From: Haliclona indistincta
Taxonomy: Eukaryota > Porifera > Demospongiae > Haplosclerida > Chalinidae
Length of the DNA: 64,000 nt
Assembly: GCA_964017065.1 (NCBI GenBank)
Contig: OZ024783.1
Span: 10,692,885 to 10,756,884, forward strand
Direction: 5' to 3'
The notes beneath the pieces are model-generated. The model saw nothing but the letters and a program-made list of their open reading frames with translations. It made no database searches and had not been told where the DNA came from. Below are positions 21,345-32,752 of this stretch, piece by piece. The first letter of the stretch is position 1, and each line of letters begins with the position of its first letter. Both the position numbers and the translations under genes were made by a program.

Positions 21345-23319
21345 CTATAGATTTCTATACATGCACTTTTGAACATTTTGTCTATACATGTACAGCTCAT
21401 TTGTGTACAATACTAGTACTGAATTTGTTTGTGATACAAATCAATTTCATTATACAATTTTTAGTCATAGTATCAGTAACCACGCCATGAGTGTATTCAA
21501 ATAATACGTAAAAAGTCTGAATTATTTTGTTCAAAAACTAGTAATTCACAAACTCTTCTAATAAACATCAACCACTGCAGGCTGTATAGCATCGTAGTGA
21601 GAGAGCTTGTTGGTCATGTTGAAACAGCAGACATGAGAGTTGATACAGAAACTTCAGTTTTACATAAAACGTGGTACATCGCAATAAAAAACAGGACAGA
21701 CGAGTCTATACACAAAGTATAACTACAATATCATGGAGCCCATTGTATAAGCTGTGTGAATTTTCTCAGACTCATAATTATTGGTATTGATGTTCCTTTT
21801 GCGTTTACAATTATACTCTCTATTGCTCTCCTCATCATTTTCTTACTCTACTTGTTGTCATCTTTTTTGGGATTCATTTTTTAACCACCAAGGAAAGAGC
21901 ACATAATGTAGTAAAAGATTCATATTTTATAGCCACAGTTGAGCACTGCACGACGCTTGCTGCTTCCACTTCTGTTAAGGTTTTAGGCCAGATTTTATGT
22001 GGTGGCCATTTGTTCACCTTCTTTGCTCACAAAGGTGAGCAAACACTATTTCTCACTTTTTATTTACAGTACCAGTCCACAAATACAGCATGAGTGGACT
22101 CGAACAAGAAAATAGAATTGCAATCCCATATTATGAACATAATCGCATTATCATGTGAAAACAAACATTGATGTATTTGCGTCCAAATCGTGTATAACAT
22201 TATTCACTTCAATGTTACCGAAAACACACCTCACCTGTAAATACACAGAAAATACACCTGTTGATCAATAAATAAACAATAATATGTAAAAATTAGAATA
22301 CAAGAATTTTGTTATATCAGAGCAAACCACGTGACCTCCAGCCAATCGATTGCTTGCTTGCAATGTGTCACCTGCCAGTACATAATCACACTTTCGTGCA
22401 CTAAGTTCTTCATGCACACTTTGAGGTATGCCAGTAAGGCACAAGAATGTGGAGGTTGTGTGTAGTAGTGTATTACGCGATTCAAAGCACTCAGGTGTGC
22501 CAATAGTGGTCTCGAATGCAGATAATGCACTTGCCTTCAGCTCATGCATTATCACGTGTTTCAACCATTTTTTGATCAAGCCCTCGTAAGCACGAGGGCA
22601 TTATGACCGCGTAATGCACTGCCATGTGTGATCTAACTATTGCTTATGCTGATCTGGAGGCTTTAAGTACACAAAAGAACCCCCCAATTTTTTCAATGTT
22701 GAAGTGATGTAACAGTGTTGTGAACGGAGTACAACGGACTCGAAATGCTGAGCAAAGCTACAGATGGTACAGAAGCATGAGATGCTTGACACTCACGCAT
22801 GTGGTAAACTCAACATTAAGAACAGTCACACTGCACCGTAAAACTGTGAAAATATAAAGTTTCCATGAATAGTAGCACATTATGAAGACATCACCATGAT
22901 CGACCAATGTACAATCATAAGAAATAGAAGCTTCAGCTTAAAATCAAAAGAGATGAGAAATCTCCTGAACAAATAATTCATTACCTGCTTCTCCTTGCGT
23001 CACCAGTAGATAGCTTCATTGCTATTATTAATTTATATATTCATACCTTGATGGTGAAACAAATATTGTGAGAAATAGTACTTTTCATCTCTGATATGAT
23101 TTCAGATTCCATTCCTGTCATGTCACTGCATAGTTGATGTAGTTTCACACAAAACAAAGCCCACAGCTATCCTCAAAACACAGGATTGTCAACAAGAATC
23201 AGCTAAGTTCATGCCCGCCACATAAAAAAGAAAGTGAGCTATTTCTGTGGATGACAACTGTTTCAAAAACAGAATTTATCAAGATCTATAAAAGACGTTT
23301 TTCTGACACGTACAGCAAA
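21345..23319. other. Intergenic, 2 kb, no supported gene
   Basis: 21360-22100 is the duplicate of the flank at 16.9-18.0 kb. 22100-23319 has no homologue inside the window. A minus-strand ORF at 22265-22579 has no recognisable motif and no duplicate to test it, so it is left out. A short hairpin GCCCTCGTAAGCACGAGGGC sits at 22580. Confidence 0.5.
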
Positions 23320-23607
23320 ATGGAAACAACAGGGCAGGTCTACAGCTACTACTTCAAAAGAGAATACTGTCCACAAATTGTTCTTTTGATTCTGTGGGCA
23401 CTAGCGCTACTACTTATTCCCGTACAACTGATGCTCAATCAGAGCCACAAAGTACAGCGCCATTGCATCACACAACTCTTGATTGAGAATGTCTTTAGCA
23501 TTATGTTGAACAAACGCATTGATAGAGACGGTAAAGAGGTCTGCACCATATTGAAAAAATGTATGTGTAACTCAGAACGAATGAACTACGTTACATATGT
23601 ACAGTAG
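23320..23607 (+). pseudogene. Five-TM family, class I, 5' fragment (copy 7)
   Basis: ATG at 23320 starts METTGQVYSYYFKREYCPQ, followed by TM1 and the cytoplasmic VFSIMLNKRIDRDGKEVCTIL. Homology ends at about 23561 just before the NYxVPxxYK motif. What follows is unrelated and soon reaches a stop. TM2 to TM5 are absent and no remnant is seen before the next copy at 24.3 kb. A first exon with a distant continuation is unlikely because sister genes have no introns. Confidence 0.7.
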
Positions 23608-24272
23608 TGTAGTGATGAGGCTATGTATTGCTGCCCATAATTATAATTAAATACAAGGCAAAATAAAACTCATCCAAGAATGGGTTTGACCACATGCACG
23701 ACATCACTAATAACAAGCACAGATTCGAGTAAGGGATAATGGCGACTAGAACAGGGTTACTACACTGCCACTGGAAGTTTATAACAACAGCTTAATAAAT
23801 TTCTATGTCGGCTGGAGCTGTCATGCCCCTATTAAGCCTATTCAGCAAATCAGATTAGTGTAAGAGATAATTGCGAGATTGTGTGCAGGAAACGTATTAC
23901 ACACAAATTTTCATGCGCAAACACGATTATTGTTCTTGAATATGCCTGACTGACGGTGCATGTTTCGTACATGAGTAAAGTATTTTTGTCATTATACTGT
24001 AAATGCCAGTTGACCAATCAGAATGACCTTCAGTATGGTACAAGCATGCTATGTCACATATCAAGTACAATCAGTGGTACACTGTGTACAATACACTACA
24101 AGAATAATAATTTGAGCTTTATACTAACATAACTGTTGCAATGAATTCACTTAGTATAATTAATTATCATTGTACTAATCCAACTATGAATATAGTTTAT
24201 TCGATTCTAAAGGGGTGGAACAAGACTTTGTTAAGCTTCTGTAGCCAATACTGAACTGTAGCTGACAGCAAA
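23608..24272. other. Intergenic, nothing recognised
   Basis: AT-rich, with no supported ORF, no obvious inverted repeats and no copy of the class I upstream module. Confidence 0.5.
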
Positions 24273-25253
24273 GTGTTTACAGAGTCGAAACTTAGGATAG
24301 AACAAACTCTGCCTTCAAACAGGATGTCTACCCTCCAAGAAACTACAATGGATAAAGCAGGATACAACTACAGCTTCTACGCTGCATTGCAGATCGTACC
24401 CTCTTGCATCATACTAGTATCCCTATCACTAACAACCATTGGTATACTACTAGTATCAATCATGCTCTATCAATGCTGCAAATATCCTAAACTAATACCT
24501 CCTGTCAAACGTATCACTCAGTGGTTGGTAGAGCAAGTCTTTAGTGTTATGTTGAAGAAGCGTACTAACAATGAAGGAAGAAAGGTTTATACTGTACTAA
24601 ACTATGAAGTTCCAGATGGTTATGTACGCTTGCTGTTAGCTACAGTGCTCAATCTCATTGGAGTAGCGGTCATAAACTTTTGGGATGTCTTTCTGTTTGA
24701 ACAATCGTACATTTGCAGCACTGATCCAGACCTGGTTTGCTTTCCTCTGGTCAATGAAATGAGTCCAAACTCATCCACTCCACCGCTGGACTGCTCTAAC
24801 ACAAGCAACTTTCAAGAAAATAACATCACCTCTGTCATCTGTTACATGTTTGCATACAGGCTAGGCTCAGCCGCTGGATCTGCACTTGGTTTAGTAACGA
24901 CCACTGCTCTGACGATTTACATCATCGATCTGCTTCTTCTCAAAGTTTCCAACGGAAATGACTGGACCAAGCATCGTGCAGTGCTCACTGTAGCTATACA
25001 GATCACTATAGTAGCAATAGCAATGGGAATTGCAGCTGGTTTAACTTATCTTCAAGTCCAAGTCGCCTCAACCATGGAAGAATACCTGGTCACAATTTGC
25101 ATCAATTTACTAATAGTTCTTGCTATATCAATCGGTACCATTTTCTTCCCTTGGTGCTATTTCACGAAAGTCAACAAGCAAAATAGACATGACGATGAGC
25201 GAATGATGATTAGTCAGAATATAAAAGTGGAAAATCAAGAACAGTTATATTAG
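24273..25253 (+). CDS. Five-TM Cys-loop family, divergent class I, copy 8
   Basis: 326 codons from the first in-frame start; ATG codons at 24324 and 24348 are also possible, and the latter (MDKAGYNYSFYAAL) aligns best with the family start. Intact, with longer TM1 (SCIILVSLSLTTIGILLVSIML). Loop 1 is longer (CFPLVNEMSPNSSTPPLDCSNTSNFQENNITSVICY) with sequons NSS, NTS and NIT. The linker is KVSNGNDWTKHRAV. TM5 ends FFPWCYF instead of FPWWSF. The tail lacks EYRRV/GTSIPI. It stands between class I and the class III/II genes downstream. AATAAA follows near 25280. Confidence 0.85.
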   Translation: MFTESKLRIEQTLPSNRMSTLQETTMDKAGYNYSFYAALQIVPSCIILVSLSLTTIGILLVSIMLYQCCKYPKLIPPVKRITQWLVEQVFSVMLKKRTNNEGRKVYTVLNYEVPDGYVRLLLATVLNLIGVAVINFWDVFLFEQSYICSTDPDLVCFPLVNEMSPNSSTPPLDCSNTSNFQENNITSVICYMFAYRLGSAAGSALGLVTTTALTIYIIDLLLLKVSNGNDWTKHRAVLTVAIQITIVAIAMGIAAGLTYLQVQVASTMEEYLVTICINLLIVLAISIGTIFFPWCYFTKVNKQNRHDDERMMISQNIKVENQEQLY

Positions 25254-25829
25254 TTATAATTATTATTATTAATAATTATAATAAACGCTAAATACATCAT
25301 TAATCAAGGCAGCAATGCCTCAAGATGACCATTAATATTCAGAGCCAGAAATTTGCATTTTGTTCCTGCGAAAAATGTAGTACACACGTGCGCGCACACA
25401 CACACTACAGTAGTAGTTTAGTGTCAATTTGTAGAAGGGCTGAGCGGCTATTGGCTTAGTGTCAACTACAACACACACTCATAATATGCACTAAATGCAG
25501 CCAACTATTAAAATAGCAAATTTTTTTTCCAATCATCAATCTCATGAGTACAACACCCAGATCAGCAGATACTACTAAACCCACAATACAAACAAAGGGT
25601 TAAATTAAACAGAAAAGTATTCATTTATAGTTTTTGCACACGACAGACATTCCATGATTGCTCGATCACATTTACTATCAAATATTTCTGTGAATACTTG
25701 CAGCATTATGTCTATCAGCTGTAAATAATATTCATAATAAACATGTTACCAATATTCATTGATATGAATACGCTTAAGAATCCAGGGTTGCGATAGTCCG
25801 CTTAGATTTTAGTAGCGTACTAGAGCAAA
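25254..25829. other. Intergenic
   Basis: No gene. From about 25690 to the next ATG it matches 51245-51393, where the duplicated blocks resume their homology. 25395-25410 is a short CA-rich tract. Confidence 0.5.
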
Positions 25830-26669
25830 ATGGGATCTCTGTTGACAATCCCATGTCCAGATTATGGACTTATCTTTCAAATAGAGGCAATTCTGCTATT
25901 GATAGTTTCAAACATAGCCATGTTCATCGGATTCGTACCATTGTTCAACTACTGCAGCTGGAGATGGTTCAATTGCTGGCCCAATCATCACCAGTGGCTT
26001 CAAGACAAAGTCGATGCAGTCATAGAGCGTGTGTTTGATCAGGTCCTGAAGAAGAACGACCAGGATGAGTATTTTGTACTAGACTATAAAGCTCCCACTA
26101 ACTACACAAACCTGTTGTTCCTCACTCTTGTTTTTGTCACTGTCAGCGCAATGGTGCAATTCTGGGACGAGTTCTTGTATGAGGAGTCATTTGATTGCAT
26201 CACACAGATTTACACTTGCTGTTACGGACAAATCCAAAACTCAACTCAATACTTAGACTGCTCTGACACAAGCTATTTGGAGGACAACAACATCACATCC
26301 GTTGTCTGTCATAGGTTTGTGTTCAGAATAGGGCAAGCTGCTGGATCAGCAATCGGTATAATAGCAACTAACGCTCTGGTCATACTTGTTATCACTTGGA
26401 GCCTTTTGAAACTTTCCGATGGATACAAGGGCAAAGGATCCTGTCGCGGAGTCATTACAGTACTCATACAAAGTGCTTCAGCTCTGATAACATTGTCAGT
26501 AACACTACTAATGTGTATCTATAACGTAGTGTCGTATCCAGGCTCCTCACTCAAAAAGATACTGCAAATCTACCCGATAGGCATTTTAATATCAATCTAC
26601 ATCTTGATCTTTCCATGGACAAAATTTGAAAAGATTGACAAAGTCACACACACTGATAACAATCCTTGA
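25830..26669 (+). CDS. Five-TM Cys-loop family, class III, copy 9
   Basis: 279 codons, intact. N-terminus MGSLLTIPCPDYGLIFQIEA leads directly into TM1. The cytoplasmic part is VIERVFDQVLKKNDQDEYFVLDYKAP. Loop 1 is the class III form: FDCITQIYTCCYGQIQNSTQ, then LDCSDTSYLEDNNITSVVCHRF, with sequons NST and NIT and adjacent cysteines. The linker RLSDGYKGKGSCRG replaces KVSNGSEWTK. TM5 ends LIFPWTKFEKI. The tail is short with no YxxPhi. A near-identical partner at 51.4 kb has a damaged start. Confidence 0.85.
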   Translation: MGSLLTIPCPDYGLIFQIEAILLLIVSNIAMFIGFVPLFNYCSWRWFNCWPNHHQWLQDKVDAVIERVFDQVLKKNDQDEYFVLDYKAPTNYTNLLFLTLVFVTVSAMVQFWDEFLYEESFDCITQIYTCCYGQIQNSTQYLDCSDTSYLEDNNITSVVCHRFVFRIGQAAGSAIGIIATNALVILVITWSLLKLSDGYKGKGSCRGVITVLIQSASALITLSVTLLMCIYNVVSYPGSSLKKILQIYPIGILISIYILIFPWTKFEKIDKVTHTDNNP

Positions 26670-26706
26670 CATTCCATAAACAGTGCACCACATTTTATAG
26701 TAGTAC

Positions 26707-26768
26707 ATTATATAAACATGTGATAAGCATACTCACGTGATCCCTATCATGTTATCTACTATAGTACA
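26707..26768 (+). promoter_or_regulatory. Class II upstream module (before copy 10)
   Basis: TATATAAACATGTGATAAG, then ACTCACGTGATC, then GTTATCTACTATAGTACA. The last 18 bases are identical ahead of all four MESVFPGSV genes (26.8, 28.4, 52.4, 54.0 kb). It includes a TATA-like stretch, E-box-like CACGTG and GATA-like sites, about 70-130 bases before the ATG. Confidence 0.55.
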
Positions 26769-26837
26769 TAATGTCAACAAGACACCGCTGAGCTGATCTG
26801 TGCACTCGCCAGTGGACCCAGACTTGTAACAGCACGA

Positions 26838-27794
26838 ATGGAATCAGTCTTTCCAGGCAGTGTCACTACATATTTCATTGGAAGCTGTCAAACATACAGA
26901 TGCTACTTTTGGTCAAAGGAAGCTATAGAGATCATTTTCTTTTGCTTGTTTGTGCTGCCAGGTATCTTTTGGCCGATAGCTTCAGTGTGCTGCTCTTGTT
27001 GGGCAAGATGTGGCTGTATCAAGAAGAAGACAGAATCAAGATGTTGTGGGTGTGGTTGGACTGAACCAGTTGTACAGTTTGTGTTTGGTAGTGTCTTGAA
27101 GGAACACATTGATGAAGATGGAGAAAGAGGGTATACTATATTCAAATATGAAGTCCCTGATTGTTACAAGGCATTTCTGTTCTCTAATGTGTTACAACTG
27201 ATTGGTATAGCATTGATGCAATTCTGGGACAATTTCCTATTAGAAGAATCTCGTATTTGCACCACTGATCCAAACCTGGCTTGCTTCCATTCTAATCCCA
27301 CACTGTCTACTCCACGCTTGGACTGCTCCAACACAACCTTTATAGAAAAAAACAACATCACATCCTTCAGCTGCTACCGGTTTGTGTTCAAACTAGGTCC
27401 AGCCACTGGGTCTGCAGTTGGTATAGTAACAACCACTGCTTTCATCATAAAGTATATCATCCCATACTTTCTCCTCAAGATGTCCAAGGGAACAAGTGGC
27501 TCAAAGTGTCAAAAATGCTCAACTATAGCTATGCAAATCGTTTTAGCCCTACTAGCGGCATTGCTGACCAGTCTTATGGTATATTTGCGTTATGCAATAT
27601 CATACTCACCACTGGAACTGCTCAATGCTATCAGATACTTACCAATAGGTTATGTAATAGCAAGCAACATCATCTTCGTTCCTTGGTTTAAATTCAAACA
27701 GATTGAAGCCGAGACTGAAGACGAAGATGAGTATCGAGTGACACCAATAAACTACCCACGTGTCAAATATCAAAAACTAAAAAGTATTGACTGA
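26838..27794 (+). CDS. Five-TM Cys-loop family, class II, copy 10
   Basis: 318 codons, intact. N-terminus MESVFPGSVTTYFIGSCQTYRCYFW, then TM1 (IIFFCLFVLPGIFWPIASVC) followed by a Cys-rich cytoplasmic segment (CCSCWARCGC...CCGCGW), a candidate for palmitoylation or metal binding; neither is shown. Then VVQFVFGSVLKEHI, YTIFKYEVPDCYK, TM2, loop 1 with ICTTD, LACFH, LDCSN and FSCYRF (sequons NTT and NIT), TM3 to TM5 and FVPWFKF. The tail carries YPRV and YQKL, both YxxPhi-type. The partner at 52400 is frameshifted. Confidence 0.85.
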   Translation: MESVFPGSVTTYFIGSCQTYRCYFWSKEAIEIIFFCLFVLPGIFWPIASVCCSCWARCGCIKKKTESRCCGCGWTEPVVQFVFGSVLKEHIDEDGERGYTIFKYEVPDCYKAFLFSNVLQLIGIALMQFWDNFLLEESRICTTDPNLACFHSNPTLSTPRLDCSNTTFIEKNNITSFSCYRFVFKLGPATGSAVGIVTTTAFIIKYIIPYFLLKMSKGTSGSKCQKCSTIAMQIVLALLAALLTSLMVYLRYAISYSPLELLNAIRYLPIGYVIASNIIFVPWFKFKQIEAETEDEDEYRVTPINYPRVKYQKLKSID

Positions 27795-27904
27795 TAGACA
27801 TTTACTGACCAGCACAATATCAATGTATCATCTGTAATATTCAACTACATACTGTATTATGAGAGAAGCACTATCGAGGATTAACAGCACAAACAGACAA
27901 TAGT

Positions 27905-28150
27905 TTGATTGATGATTGCGCCATTGACAAATGCACCATGTGTAACCATCCTGTGTGTGAGCAATGCATTATCAGTATCTGCATTACTGATATGTCAAGT
28001 ATGGCGTACAAAATTGCTCACAGAATGCTTTATAAAAGCAAAAGGGAAAGCTGCTTCAGCTCAGCTGCCATTAAAAATGAGACTCAGCACTACATGAAAG
28101 CTGAGTGTCACGTAAGCTTGTGTAGATGTTCAAGATGCTTGAGTGTGTAA
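27905..28150 (+). other. Small Cys-rich ORF, duplicated at 53468
   Basis: 81 codons open in this frame without an ATG at the start (TTG). The first ATG is 11 codons in (MCNHPVCEQC). It holds 12 or so cysteines, including CTMCNHPVCEQC and CRCSRC. Comparison with 53468-53713 shows four substitutions: three are synonymous in this frame and one is Arg/Lys. It could be an exon of an unseen spliced gene or just 3' flank of copy 10. Confidence 0.3.
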
Positions 28151-28290
28151 TATTAGTTGCATGATGATTGCTGGTTCTTGTTCATCTACTGCATGCTGCA
28201 ACACATCTTCATCCCTGATATACTATGTGACTAAACACTTCTGCACACTAACGTAAACAATTAAACTCATTTTGCTAAGAGATGAGTAGA

Positions 28291-28349
28291 CATTGTATAA
28301 GCACGTGATAATCATTACTCATGTGATATGGTTATCTACTATAGTACAA
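28291..28349 (+). promoter_or_regulatory. Class II upstream module (before copy 11)
   Basis: TATAAGCACGTGATAATCAT, then CATGTGATATG and GTTATCTACTATAGTACA. Same order of elements as at 26707 with one E-box shifted, about 75-130 bases before the ATG. Confidence 0.55.
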
Positions 28350-28421
28350 TGCATACACAGAGCTGATAGACAGCGATCCTAGGCTCGTTATAGTGCTTCT
28401 TGTTCGTTCTCTGACACAACA

Positions 28422-29342
28422 ATGGAATCAGTCTTTCCAGGTAGTGTCACTACATATTTCATTGGGAACTGTCAAACATACAGATGCTACTTTTGGTCAA
28501 GGGAAGCCATTGAGATCACTTTCTTTTGCTTGTTTGTGCTGCCAGGTATCTTTTGGCCGATTACCTCTTGTTGGACAAGTATCATGAACAACGAAGCACT
28601 AAGCTGTTGTGGGTGTGGTTGGACTGAACCAGTTGTACAGTTTGTGTTTGGTAGTGTCTTGAAGGAACACGTTGAAGATGGAGAAAGAGGCTGTACTATA
28701 TTCAACTATAAAGCTCCTCGTTGGTACAAGGCATTTCTGTTCTCTAATGTGTTACAACTGATTGGGATTGGACTGATGCAATTTTGGGATAACTTCTTAT
28801 TAGAAGAATCTCGTATTTGTACCACCGACCCCAACCTGGCTTGCTTTCGCTCTAATCCTACACTATCTACTCCACGCTTGGACTGCTCCAACACAAGCTT
28901 TATAGAGAAAAATAATATCACATCCTTCAGCTGCTATCGGTTTGTATTCAAACTAGGTCCAGCCACTGGGTCTGCAGTTGGTATAGTAACAACCACTGCT
29001 TTCATCATAAAGTATATCGTCCCGTACCTTCTCCTCAAAATTTCCAAAGGAACAAGTGGCTCGAAATGTCAAAAATACTCAACTATAGTTATGCAACTTA
29101 CTTTAGCACTAGTGGCAGTACTGTTAACCAGTCTCACAATATACTTGCGCTATGCGATATCGTACTCACTTTTCGAACTGCTCAATGCAGTCAGATACCT
29201 GCCAATAGGTTATCTCATAGCAAGCAACATTATCTTTGTTCCCTGGTACAAATTTGAAAGTGATGAGAGCAGCCAAGAGCCGTACAACGACATAACATCA
29301 TCAGTAAATTACACACCAATACAACAGTATGATAATTATTGA
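28422..29342 (+). CDS. Five-TM Cys-loop family, class II, copy 11
   Basis: 306 codons, intact. Very like copy 10 but the Cys-rich cytoplasmic segment is shortened (CWTSIMNNEALSCCGCGW). Loop 1: ICTTD, LACFR, LDCSN and FSCYRF with sequons NTS and NIT. TM5 ends FVPWYKFE. The tail differs (YTPIQQYDNY), again with a YxxPhi-like YTPI. The partner at 53985 is broken by a 1-base deletion. Confidence 0.85.
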   Translation: MESVFPGSVTTYFIGNCQTYRCYFWSREAIEITFFCLFVLPGIFWPITSCWTSIMNNEALSCCGCGWTEPVVQFVFGSVLKEHVEDGERGCTIFNYKAPRWYKAFLFSNVLQLIGIGLMQFWDNFLLEESRICTTDPNLACFRSNPTLSTPRLDCSNTSFIEKNNITSFSCYRFVFKLGPATGSAVGIVTTTAFIIKYIVPYLLLKISKGTSGSKCQKYSTIVMQLTLALVAVLLTSLTIYLRYAISYSLFELLNAVRYLPIGYLIASNIIFVPWYKFESDESSQEPYNDITSSVNYTPIQQYDNY

Positions 29343-30691
29343 TCATTTTTATAACTGGATAAATGCACTATGTGTAAAAAGTGTATGCTACACAACAGTA
29401 CGTTTATATAGTTTAAAAATATATTTATAAGTATAAAAGTTGTAATAGAGAGGCCCTGCCTCAGAGACTTCCCCTATATAGATTGGAATTTATTATATAG
29501 CATGATTTAGTAATCTTATAAGCCTGCAAGGAAACTTAGATTGTAGCGATTATTGCACAATCCACATTGTGCTGCTTTCTTAGTACACAAGCAAGATACT
29601 GCATCAATGGCTTTTGCATGGTTCTCAAGCTAAGAGAACAAAAGGCATCAATAAGCACATATAAGGCTAATGTAAGGACTTCTTGAAGCACACAGAATAG
29701 CGCTTCATTAAACACAGCAATAATAGCCAGAAAGTGACATAGGTAGCATTGCAAACGTTACCGAGAAAATCAGTTTTTAAAGGAATATTGTGTTATTAAG
29801 AGATTCATGATTTGCAAGTACTGTACGTAAATAAGATTTTTCTTCTCTCTGTGTCTCACTCTTACCACTAAAATGATCAATAAAAGACAATTCATTGAGT
29901 GATGGCTCGTTCATGTATTTAACAAAACAAAAAAATAATTATTTCGTGCACTGCATGCATACACACCAATACTAAAACTGCATAATGCTACTAGCACAAG
30001 CCAAGATTTATCAGTATGATAGTTATCTATTCAAAAAATACACTGAATGTTGATGAATTTTCTCTGAAGAGTTTACTAAAAAGAGTCACAATTTTTTTAA
30101 TTTAATTAATTTCAAGAAACTTACGTTTAGCATTAAAAAATTACACAAATTAGAAAACTAGTTGAATAAAAATTTTGTATCTAGTCATGGTACAAAAGAG
30201 AAAAGAGAGTATAGTATAGCATTAATTTTAGTAGAGTATAACAAAAAAACTTATCACTTAGTAGAGTATAGCAAAAAAAATTATAATTAATGATAAGTTA
30301 TTTTGCTATACTCTACTCCATTTACCCTATCTCTCTACTCTATCTCTATTTGTAGAGATTACTTACTCACAAAAAATTAATGTTTTGATAGTAAAGATAA
30401 ATTAGGGCATACATAGTAAACAGTATTGCAGCAAGTCAAGGTCACGTCTAACTAGCTGTACACAATTGTAACCAAGCTCAAGTCTCATCTATCCCACATA
30501 GACTGTAGGTATGAAATATTTGTCTGTTTACCTCTTTCTATAATGCCTACATAATTATAATCAGAGCCAGCTTAAAAAAGACAAGAAAATCGGATAACCC
30601 AGGTTTAGTGTGTTCCCTGAGAGGTTAATAGCAGCAAAAACTGTCCAATAATTATTGACTAGCAATCACAGAACATTCTATTGAACCAAAA
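29343..30691. other. Intergenic, 1.35 kb, no gene seen
   Basis: 29343-30150 is homologous to 54902-55860 in the second block, with a 208-base element absent here (empty site at 29889/29890). 30225-30320 is a short foldback built from AGTAGAGTATA repeats and their complement TATACTCTACT. Otherwise very AT-rich. Confidence 0.55.
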
Positions 30692-31567
30692 ATGGGAACT
30701 GTGGTATCTTGTCAAGACTATGATGACTTCTTTACAGCACAGTTAGTAGTACTCGAATTTGTATTTATCATAGCCAATTTAGCCATATTAGTTGCATATA
30801 TACCATATACTATAAACAAGAAATGGTCACATAACAATCAATGCTTGATACGATGCAAGAAATGGATCCAACTCATAACTGATGCAGTTGTAGAAATCGC
30901 ATTCGGCAGAATCTTGAAGAAGCATAGAAACCAGGAAGAAAGAAACGTATATAATGTACTCAACTACAAAGCTCCCCCTCACTACACAAATTTACTGTTT
31001 CTTGTTCTTGTTTACTTGATCGTGGGTGTATTGGTACAATTTTGGGACGACTTCCTGTTAGAAGAATCTTTTGAGTGCACAACAGATCGTTCCACTTGCT
31101 GCTTTGGATACAATCAAAATTCCCAATTTTTACTTTTAAATTGCTCTAACACAACTTATCTGCAGAACATCAGTACAATCATCTGCTACAAATTTGTATT
31201 CAAACTAGGAACAGCTACTGGGTCTTCTCTCGGTATATTCACATCCAGTGTTGTGAGCTTATCTGTCATCACTTGGTGTCTTCTAAAAGTTTCAAAAGGA
31301 ACGAAAACAACAGTATGCCGAGCAGTGTTTACTATAACCTTAAAATTCTATGCATCACTAGCAGTACTGGCTGCTACAATATTTATGATCGCTTATAAAT
31401 GGGATTCATACCATGGCTCTAATTTCGGACTAGCATTGAAATTAACAGAGATTTATCTCATAGGTGGTGTATTATTTTGGTATATCATCATCTTCCCTTG
31501 GCGGAAATTTGAAAAGATACTGAAACACAAGATTAAAAACAGCCCGATCCTCTTCAACAAACTCTAG
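30692..31567 (+). CDS. Five-TM Cys-loop family, class III, copy 12
   Basis: 291 codons, intact. N-terminus MGTVVSCQDYDDFFTAQLVV, then TM1. Cytoplasmic: VVEIAFGRILKKHRNQEERNVYNVLNYKAPPHY. Loop 1: FECTTDRSTCCFGYNQ, LLNCSNTTYLQNISTIICYKF, with sequons NTT and NIS; the LEDNNITS core is reduced. The linker is KVSKGTKTTVCRAV. TM5 ends IIFPWRKFEKI. No counterpart is present in the second block between 54.9 and 61.3 kb, so it was lost there or gained here. Confidence 0.85.
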   Translation: MGTVVSCQDYDDFFTAQLVVLEFVFIIANLAILVAYIPYTINKKWSHNNQCLIRCKKWIQLITDAVVEIAFGRILKKHRNQEERNVYNVLNYKAPPHYTNLLFLVLVYLIVGVLVQFWDDFLLEESFECTTDRSTCCFGYNQNSQFLLLNCSNTTYLQNISTIICYKFVFKLGTATGSSLGIFTSSVVSLSVITWCLLKVSKGTKTTVCRAVFTITLKFYASLAVLAATIFMIAYKWDSYHGSNFGLALKLTEIYLIGGVLFWYIIIFPWRKFEKILKHKIKNSPILFNKL

Positions 31568-31739
31568 ATGAACATGTAACAGTGAATTTTTGTGTATTAA
31601 AATAATTTTGAATGAACAAGTCTATTCATATAGATAACATGAAAATTATTTTTGGTGCATGCACATAGTACACATAATAGTGATAAGAGATGAGTACTCA
31701 CAAAGTGCACACAGTATAGTATGGTCTGTGCATTATAAT
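31568..31739. other. 3' flank of copy 12
   Basis: No gene. Contains GTGTATTAAAATAATTTTG soon after the stop, a weak polyadenylation context. Confidence 0.4.
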
Positions 31740-32104
31740 AATAGTACTACACTATAGCAATGAAGCACCAAAGGTGCAGATGCCTCGGGTGGAATGATAC
31801 CATTTCATATACAAAGTAAACTGCAGCTGTTATACCTTTCTGTACAGCAATCACAATGCAGTATAATAGCTAGTTATGCAATCAGAAGCCAGTCAATGTT
31901 GACCACTAATTCAACTGGGCGTGTCTATTATGTTCAGCACAGCACACCAGCGAGATAGCGTCCATAGCTTGCTTACATTTAAACATGCACTGCTATCCTG
32001 CAGTGAAATTCTAACCTATCAGGTTCTAGGCAGTCAACTGTGGATATTTATGTCTACGGAGAACTCTAGATCGCCAGCAACAGCCATCGATCGCGAGGTA
32101 AGAA
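31740..32104. repeat. Repeat that replaced the 5' end of copy 13
   Basis: 31740-31965 (CACCAAAGGTGCAGATGCCTC to AACTGGGCGTGTCTA) is found again at about 33805-34085, where it is longer. The rest runs to GAGGTAAGAA at 32096-32105, a good splice-donor match, and then straight into family coding sequence. Confidence 0.6.
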
Positions 32105-32752
32105 ATGTGCATTCAAGGAGAAAGAAAAGTTTATAAGGTACTGGAGTACAAAGCTCCTCATATCTACAACATTCTGCTATTTGCTACTTTTGTCGGCTTG
32201 ATCATCAGTGCAATATCAGAGTTTTGGAATCAATTTTTGTTTGAAAAATCTAATATTTGCACAAATGATATATACACTTGCTGCTATGACGCAAACCAAG
32301 ACTACCCTCAACGCTTAGATTGCTCCAACTCAAGTTATCTGAAGACAAATAACGTCACTTCGATTATCTGCTACAAGTTTGCATTCAGACTAGGCAGAGC
32401 CACTGGGTCAACACTTGGCTTGGTAACATCTTGTGTTCTGGGCTTACTCATCATCACTTGGTGTCTCCTTAAGATTTCGAAAGGAACAAGAGCAACAATG
32501 TGGCGAGGGGTGCTTACTATAATGTTCCAAATCTATGTGATACTGCTAGTAGTCGTGGTTACATGGTTAATACTTCATTATAGAATTACATCACATGGTG
32601 GTGCTATATATGGAGTACTAGGTAATAATATAATGATTGGTTTTGTGAGTGGCGTCCTATGCAACTACATCGTCTTTTTTCCTTGGTGGAAATTTGAAAA
32701 GATACAGGAAAATCAAGATTACAAAAACATACAGAGTGATATTGATCCATGA
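32105..32752 (+). pseudogene. Five-TM family, class III, 5'-truncated copy 13
   Basis: 215 codons. Homology with the intact copy at 61373 begins at about 32112 (QGERKVYKVLEYKAPH) and covers TM2, loop 1 (ICTNDIYTCCYDANQ, LDCSNSSYLKTNNVTSIICYKF), TM3-TM5 and FFPWWKFEKIQENQ. The N-terminus, TM1 and the VFDRIL region are missing, replaced by repeat DNA. The ATG at 32105 is not the ancestral start. A four-TM product is conceivable but I think it is a remnant. Confidence 0.7.

Noticed and set aside
22265..22579. Minus-strand ORF of 104 codons
   Set aside because: No motif, no duplicate, unremarkable length for this composition.
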